A DNA stretch of 64,000 nt from Phytohabitans aurantiacus. GTDB taxonomy: Bacteria > Actinomycetota > Actinomycetes > Mycobacteriales > Micromonosporaceae. A program made the position numbers and the translations under genes. Of this stretch, positions 60,013 to 64,000 are shown piece after piece; position 1 is the stretch's first letter; every line of letters begins with the position of its first letter. The stretch spans positions 1 through 64,000 of the forward strand of contig NZ_BSDI01000031.1 of assembly GCF_027923225.1 (NCBI RefSeq), written 5' to 3'. A model generated the notes under the pieces. It made no database searches, was not told the DNA's origin, and saw nothing but the letters and a program-made list of their open reading frames with translations.

Positions 60013-62610
60013 TTATCGGCTCAGGTAGTCGCGCAGGCGGCGGGCCTGTTTGACGGTCAGCGAGCTGCCCTTGGCGTCGGCCACCGCGTCCAGGCCGTCG
60101 ATCGCACCGGCCGCACCGACCCGGCTCGCGCAGTCCGCGGCGAGCGACAGCAGAGCACCGATCTTGCGCGGCCGCCGGCCCTCCGGGAGCAGGCCGGGCA
60201 GCGCGCCGGAGAGAATGCCCCAGACCGTGGCCGGCGCGCCGGCCCGAGCCAGCTCGGTCAGCAGATCCAGCGGCTCCGGCGGTTGGTGCTCCCTCCCGGA
60301 CCAGGCGGCGTTGAGCCGGCCGAGTTCCGTGCCGCAGCGCACCGGGTCGAGTTCGCCGCGCGCGATCAGCTGGAGCAGGCCGTCGATCAGCCCCGGCCAC
60401 TCCGCCCGGTCTGCCCGGGCCAGGCCGTTGGCTACCAGTTCGTGGATGGCCGGTGTCATCGGGCCGTCCGCCTCCACCAGCAGCGGCAAATCGCTGGCCC
60501 ACCCCGTCGTCTTGTGCGCCTTGATCCGCAAGGCCTGGTCCACGATGTGCCCGCGCAGGACCGGCGTCGTGGCGACCCACTGTCGCAGACGGAGGTCGCT
60601 GGACCGGTGGCTGCGCTGACGATCGCCGAGCCGCCGGACCGGGTCGCCGAAGGTCTCCCGTACGACCGGCAGGACGATGTCTGCGTCCTCCTCGGCGATC
60701 CGCAGGCCGTCGATCGACATCCACTCCGCCAGCCGGGCGCCGTCCCGCGTGCCCAGCGCTGCCGCCGCGGCGGCCAGCCGGTCGCGCTCCGGGCCGGGTT
60801 GTGGGCGGCGCATGCGCAGCAGCGCTTGATCGAAGTCGACCGGTCCGGCCGGCCGGCTCTGCCGTGCGTACTCCGCGAGGCGTTCCACCAGTGCGTCCGT
60901 TTCGATCGCCCCGGTGTTCCAGGACGGCGTGGCGAGCAGCAGCGGCGCGTCGAAGGCGATCAAGTGGGCGGCCTCCCAGGTCCGCATCTTCCAGATGTCG
61001 TCGATGACGTCTTCTCTGTCCCAGCGCCCGCCGGTGTGGTTGCCGGCCAGCGGCCGATTCGGCACGTCCTCGATGGCCACCTCGCCGGTCAGGACCTTCG
61101 CGACGAGGGGGATCCCGGATCCGGGCGGGTTTTCTCGCGCCGCCTGCTCGTAAGGAAACTCGAGAGTGCGCAAGGCTTCGGCCAGCTTCGTACGGTCCCG
61201 GTGAGCGAACCGGACCAGCCCGTCCAGGATCTGCTCGGCCCGCTCGGTCCACCGCCATCCGTGCCGGCAGCAACCCTCCGGGCAGCGTTGGTCCAACTGC
61301 ACGGCCACGTCCTGCACAAGCTCGGTTAGCGTCTCGTGCGGCACGGCACGCAGCGGCAGGCTGATCGCCGGCAGCGTCTCCCGATGGTCGACGTCCGCCT
61401 CCTCGGCGATGCCGAGTTCGGCCCGGGCCTTGCTCTGCAGGTCCGGTGTCAGGGCGGGCAGGGCTTCGATCACTTGGGTACGCGCCTCCGCGTCAACCGC
61501 CGAGATGTGCTTCGTCACGATTTTCCACGCCTGCTCCTGAACCGATGCGTCCTCGTGGCCGACCGCGACCGCGACGGCCGGGAGCAGCGTGCTCGGCGCG
61601 TACCCGTGGTCGCCGAGCGCCACACCGATCACCTTGAGCTGGGCCACCACCACAGCCTTCTCCGGCCGCGCGAGAATCTCCCGCGAAGCGTCGGTGAGCC
61701 GGGCCGCGGCGAGCCGGCCCGTCTCGGTCAGCCGACGCAACCGGGCGACGGCGTCACCGGCGGCGGGTGTCTCCGCGTCGGCCGCCACCCGTGCCCAGTC
61801 ATCGGCCCGAGCGGCGAGCTCGTCGTCGGTCAGTTCTAGCCGATCCAGGATCTGCCGGAATGCGCGCAGCTCCTGCGCCTTCCCGCCGCGGATCAGGCGC
61901 CCGGCACACTGGTCGATCAGCGCCGCGCGATCGAGCTCGCCGGACTCCGTCAGGGCCACGAGCACGTCCTTCCAGCCCGGGGTGGCGGTGTACTCCTGGC
62001 CGGTATTCGCCATACGTTTTTCGTAATCCGCCTGATTTCGCTCCATCCGGTCGATGTACGTGCCGGCGCCGTCGACCTCCAGGGCGATGGGCAGCAGCGT
62101 CCCGGTGGCCGGGTCGGCCCGGAGGTCGTCCAGTCTGTGGATCATTCTCATGTAGAGCGCGGCATACCCCTCGTTGGTCGGCGTCGCGCATCCCGACATC
62201 GTCCGCAGGGCCTGGATCAGCGCCCATCGCGGATGCGTGCCCCACTCGAAATGCCGCCCTTGATCCAGGGTGGCGGCCAGCAGATGGGTCAGTTCGCCGA
62301 GAAAGGCTGGATCCCGCCGCGGCAGGAACGGCAGCGATTCCGCCGGAAACAGATTTCCCGACCCGCCAGCCAGGCGCGACCGTTTGCGATCCGTGGCCAG
62401 GATCCACTTTGCCGCCGCGGCGGGCGTGGCCTGACAGCCGAGACCGGCCAGCTCGGCCGCGTCGAAGACCGGCCAGTCGGGTACGTCGAGGAACTTCCGT
62501 ACGGCCGGCAAGCTCTTCTTGCGGGTCGCTTCGTCGAGCGTCTCGACGACGTCCCGGACGCGCTCCCGGTCGCCGGCCCGGATCGCTTCGAACAATGCGT
62601 CAGCGGTCAC
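60013..62610 (-). CDS. Large helical-repeat protein (DUF6493-like)
   Basis: An 865-residue soluble protein built mainly of alpha-helical repeats (HEAT/ARM-like, for example SLPAVRKFLDVPDWPVFDAA and VQEQAWKIVTKHISAVDAEA) with one Cys/His cluster (RCPEGCCRHGWRW, near residue 450). The GTG at 62610 has GAGGAGA upstream and overlaps the SWIM gene stop (GTGA). It looks like the DUF6493 type that accompanies SWIM zinc-finger proteins in actinomycetes. The function is unknown; the tight coupling suggests a joint complex. Confidence 0.8.
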   Translation of the reverse strand: MTADALFEAIRAGDRERVRDVVETLDEATRKKSLPAVRKFLDVPDWPVFDAAELAGLGCQATPAAAAKWILATDRKRSRLAGGSGNLFPAESLPFLPRRDPAFLGELTHLLAATLDQGRHFEWGTHPRWALIQALRTMSGCATPTNEGYAALYMRMIHRLDDLRADPATGTLLPIALEVDGAGTYIDRMERNQADYEKRMANTGQEYTATPGWKDVLVALTESGELDRAALIDQCAGRLIRGGKAQELRAFRQILDRLELTDDELAARADDWARVAADAETPAAGDAVARLRRLTETGRLAAARLTDASREILARPEKAVVVAQLKVIGVALGDHGYAPSTLLPAVAVAVGHEDASVQEQAWKIVTKHISAVDAEARTQVIEALPALTPDLQSKARAELGIAEEADVDHRETLPAISLPLRAVPHETLTELVQDVAVQLDQRCPEGCCRHGWRWTERAEQILDGLVRFAHRDRTKLAEALRTLEFPYEQAARENPPGSGIPLVAKVLTGEVAIEDVPNRPLAGNHTGGRWDREDVIDDIWKMRTWEAAHLIAFDAPLLLATPSWNTGAIETDALVERLAEYARQSRPAGPVDFDQALLRMRRPQPGPERDRLAAAAAALGTRDGARLAEWMSIDGLRIAEEDADIVLPVVRETFGDPVRRLGDRQRSHRSSDLRLRQWVATTPVLRGHIVDQALRIKAHKTTGWASDLPLLVEADGPMTPAIHELVANGLARADRAEWPGLIDGLLQLIARGELDPVRCGTELGRLNAAWSGREHQPPEPLDLLTELARAGAPATVWGILSGALPGLLPEGRRPRKIGALLSLAADCASRVGAAGAIDGLDAVADAKGSSLTVKQARRLRDYLSR

Positions 62611-63896
62611 TCGTCGTCTCCTCGAGTTGCCATGCGCATGGCCAGGACGTGTTTGCAGGGACCACGACCGCCGCGGTGCTCGGTCCACCACCTACAGGTG
62701 CAGCCGAGAGACCGTTCCGTCCGGCTGACCAGATAAACGCGGTCACCCGACCGGACGGTGGCGCCGTCGCCGTCGACGGTCACCGCGCCCGCCTCCACCA
62801 GCGTCCGGGCATCTCGCAGCCGCGGGTTGTGCCGCTCCACCCGGCCGGCCCGGAAGGGGAGCTCGCGGTGGAAGTGGGCGGCCTCCGCCGCGTCGTACCC
62901 GACCCGGCCGTCCGTGCCGAGCCGGATCAGCGCGGCGCGGACCCGGTCGGTCGGCATGCCGGATCGGTCGGCCAGATCCGCCACTTCGATGCGCGGCTCC
63001 CAGGCGAGAAGCACGGAGACGAGCTCGGCATCCTCGGCCGATCCCATGTCGTCGAGGACCGCGCCCTCGCCGGAGAAGCCACGGGCGGCGCGTGGCGACA
63101 GCATCAGGGTCAGCCGCATTCCAGGGAGCACCGCTTCCCAGGCGCTGGATCGTGGTGGGCAGCCGGCCGTGACCGGTGGGCCGTACACCCGCAGGGCGGT
63201 GGCGTGCCGCATAACCCGGGCCAGCGCGGCCAGGCGGTCCGGGCCGCCGAGGAACACGGCGCCAGGGGCGGGCCGGCCGGTCGGGCGCAACGCCCGGCCG
63301 GACGGCATCAGCCAGCCGTCCGGGGCCCGGCCACGTAGCAGCCGCATCGCCTCGGCTGCGGGCAACTCGGCCCGCAGGTCCATGCCGGCCGCGATCAGCT
63401 GCGTCTCGGCGAAACCGCGGAGCCAACGGTCGGGCAGCGCGACCTTCTTCTCGACGAGCGGGCCGTCCAGGGTGGTGACGGCGAGTTCGTCCGGGCCGAC
63501 GCGCAGGTGCATCGGATCGGCCCGGGTGATCCGGGACAAAGCCAGGCGCAGCGGATTGTTGACGTCGACGTTCGTGGTGCCATGCCCGGGCTCACCGCCG
63601 TCGAGGCCGTCCTCGAGCACGTCCAGGCGCGCGTACACGCCGCCGCAGGCGGAGAACGACTCGAAGCGCAACCGGTCGCCGTTGCCGGTGACCACCGGGT
63701 CGAGGGACGCCTTGAGCAGCGGCTGGTAGTAGCGAGCGGCGGCCACGTCGGCGACGGCCAGCAGGCCAGCCGCAGCGACCCGCGGGGTGGTCAGGAAGCC
63801 GGAGAAGAAATGTGGATGGGCCGCCCGTCCGCGCGCGGTCCGTCCGCCCGACGTCTCCAGGCCGATGCGGTCGTCGACAATCGTCGAATTCTTCAT
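62607..63896 (-). CDS. SWIM zinc finger family protein
   Basis: A 429-residue protein. The C-terminal SWIM motif CTCRWWTEHRGGRGPCKHVL has the C-x-C...C-x-H zinc ligands (near 405-424). The preceding ~390 residues are mixed helical/beta with no known catalytic motif. I start at ATG 63896, because the in-frame ATG at 63932 coincides with a likely -10 element (63931-63936). The gene overlaps the DUF6493-like gene by 4 nt. SWIM domains bind DNA or proteins; this pair is often linked to MoxR-type ATPase and VWA genes, which may lie outside the window. Confidence 0.88.
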   Translation of the reverse strand: MKNSTIVDDRIGLETSGGRTARGRAAHPHFFSGFLTTPRVAAAGLLAVADVAAARYYQPLLKASLDPVVTGNGDRLRFESFSACGGVYARLDVLEDGLDGGEPGHGTTNVDVNNPLRLALSRITRADPMHLRVGPDELAVTTLDGPLVEKKVALPDRWLRGFAETQLIAAGMDLRAELPAAEAMRLLRGRAPDGWLMPSGRALRPTGRPAPGAVFLGGPDRLAALARVMRHATALRVYGPPVTAGCPPRSSAWEAVLPGMRLTLMLSPRAARGFSGEGAVLDDMGSAEDAELVSVLLAWEPRIEVADLADRSGMPTDRVRAALIRLGTDGRVGYDAAEAAHFHRELPFRAGRVERHNPRLRDARTLVEAGAVTVDGDGATVRSGDRVYLVSRTERSLGCTCRWWTEHRGGRGPCKHVLAMRMATRGDDE

Positions 63897-63930
63897 ATAT
63901 GCATATGAATGGCCCGCCGTCACCCGCGAC

Positions 63931-63960
63931 ATCTTAAGGCGTGAATCACGACTTGATCAA
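63931..63960 (-). promoter_or_regulatory. Candidate sigma-70-type promoter for the SWIM operon
   Basis: On the minus strand TTGATC (63960-63955) and TAAGAT (63936-63931) are separated by 18 nt, close to the TTGACA/TATAAT pattern. The next ATG downstream is at 63896, about 35 nt from the -10 element. The region is markedly A/T-rich for this genome. Confidence 0.5.
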
Positions 63961-64000
63961 TACGGGGGGATGTAGTAGCTGGGTAGCCGGCCGTCGGTCA

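Overview
The window looks like chromosome of a high-GC, aerial- or soil-type actinomycete, most likely Micromonosporaceae. Codons are strongly G/C-ending, GTG and TTG starts are common, and genes often overlap by 4 nt (GTGA, ATGA). It also carries a CBM2-tagged secreted esterase, large LAL-type LuxR regulators, LacI/TetR/PaaX/PadR regulators, and dispersed repeats with a GCCCTTGATCGGCG core. No rRNA, tRNA or CRISPR array is visible. The family-level assignment is inference.

Layout: 0.5-4 kb has LysR/EamA divergent genes and leucyl aminopeptidase. 4-9 kb has a coiled-coil protein and a divergent FAD oxidoreductase, AveC-like membrane protein and TetR set. 9-14.2 kb holds repeats, small enzymes, a PaaX regulator and a secreted esterase with a cellulose-binding module. 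14.4-19.8 kb has a decayed LAL regulator, an ECF sigma factor lacking its usual C-terminal domain, coupled to an NmrA-type reductase, and an intact LAL regulator. 20-24 kb has a MarR remnant, a RibD-type reductase, a methyltransferase, an AraC regulator and an erythromycin-esterase homologue.

24.4-46.6 kb is the most coherent block, a glycoside/uronate utilisation island: GH1, GH78 and two GH2 beta-glucuronidases, UxaC, UxuB, a LarA-family nickel racemase/epimerase, an SDR, a Gfo/Idh/MocA oxidoreductase, a family-5 ABC importer with a fused permease-ATPase, and two LacI regulators. Near-palindromic TGGCAACCGGTTGCCA-like sites lie at its promoters. UxuA (mannonate dehydratase) is absent. The LarA homologue keeps the key residues of that family, so I propose that it converts mannonate to gluconate and closes the pathway by another route.

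46.9-53 kb has a small secreted protein, a conserved hypothetical, and a PadR-DrrA-DrrB efflux module reshaped by a ~360 bp tandem duplication, followed by DoxX and an alpha/beta hydrolase. 53.4-58.4 kb is a nested mobile region: an IS21-type istA/istB pair, with istA cut by a 3,035 bp element carrying two Tn554-like tyrosine recombinase genes (one decayed) and a methyltransferase. 58.6-60 kb has a small membrane protein and an ISAs1 transposase remnant. The end holds a SWIM zinc-finger protein coupled to a large repeat-rich (DUF6493-like) protein, probably part of a larger operon beyond the edge.
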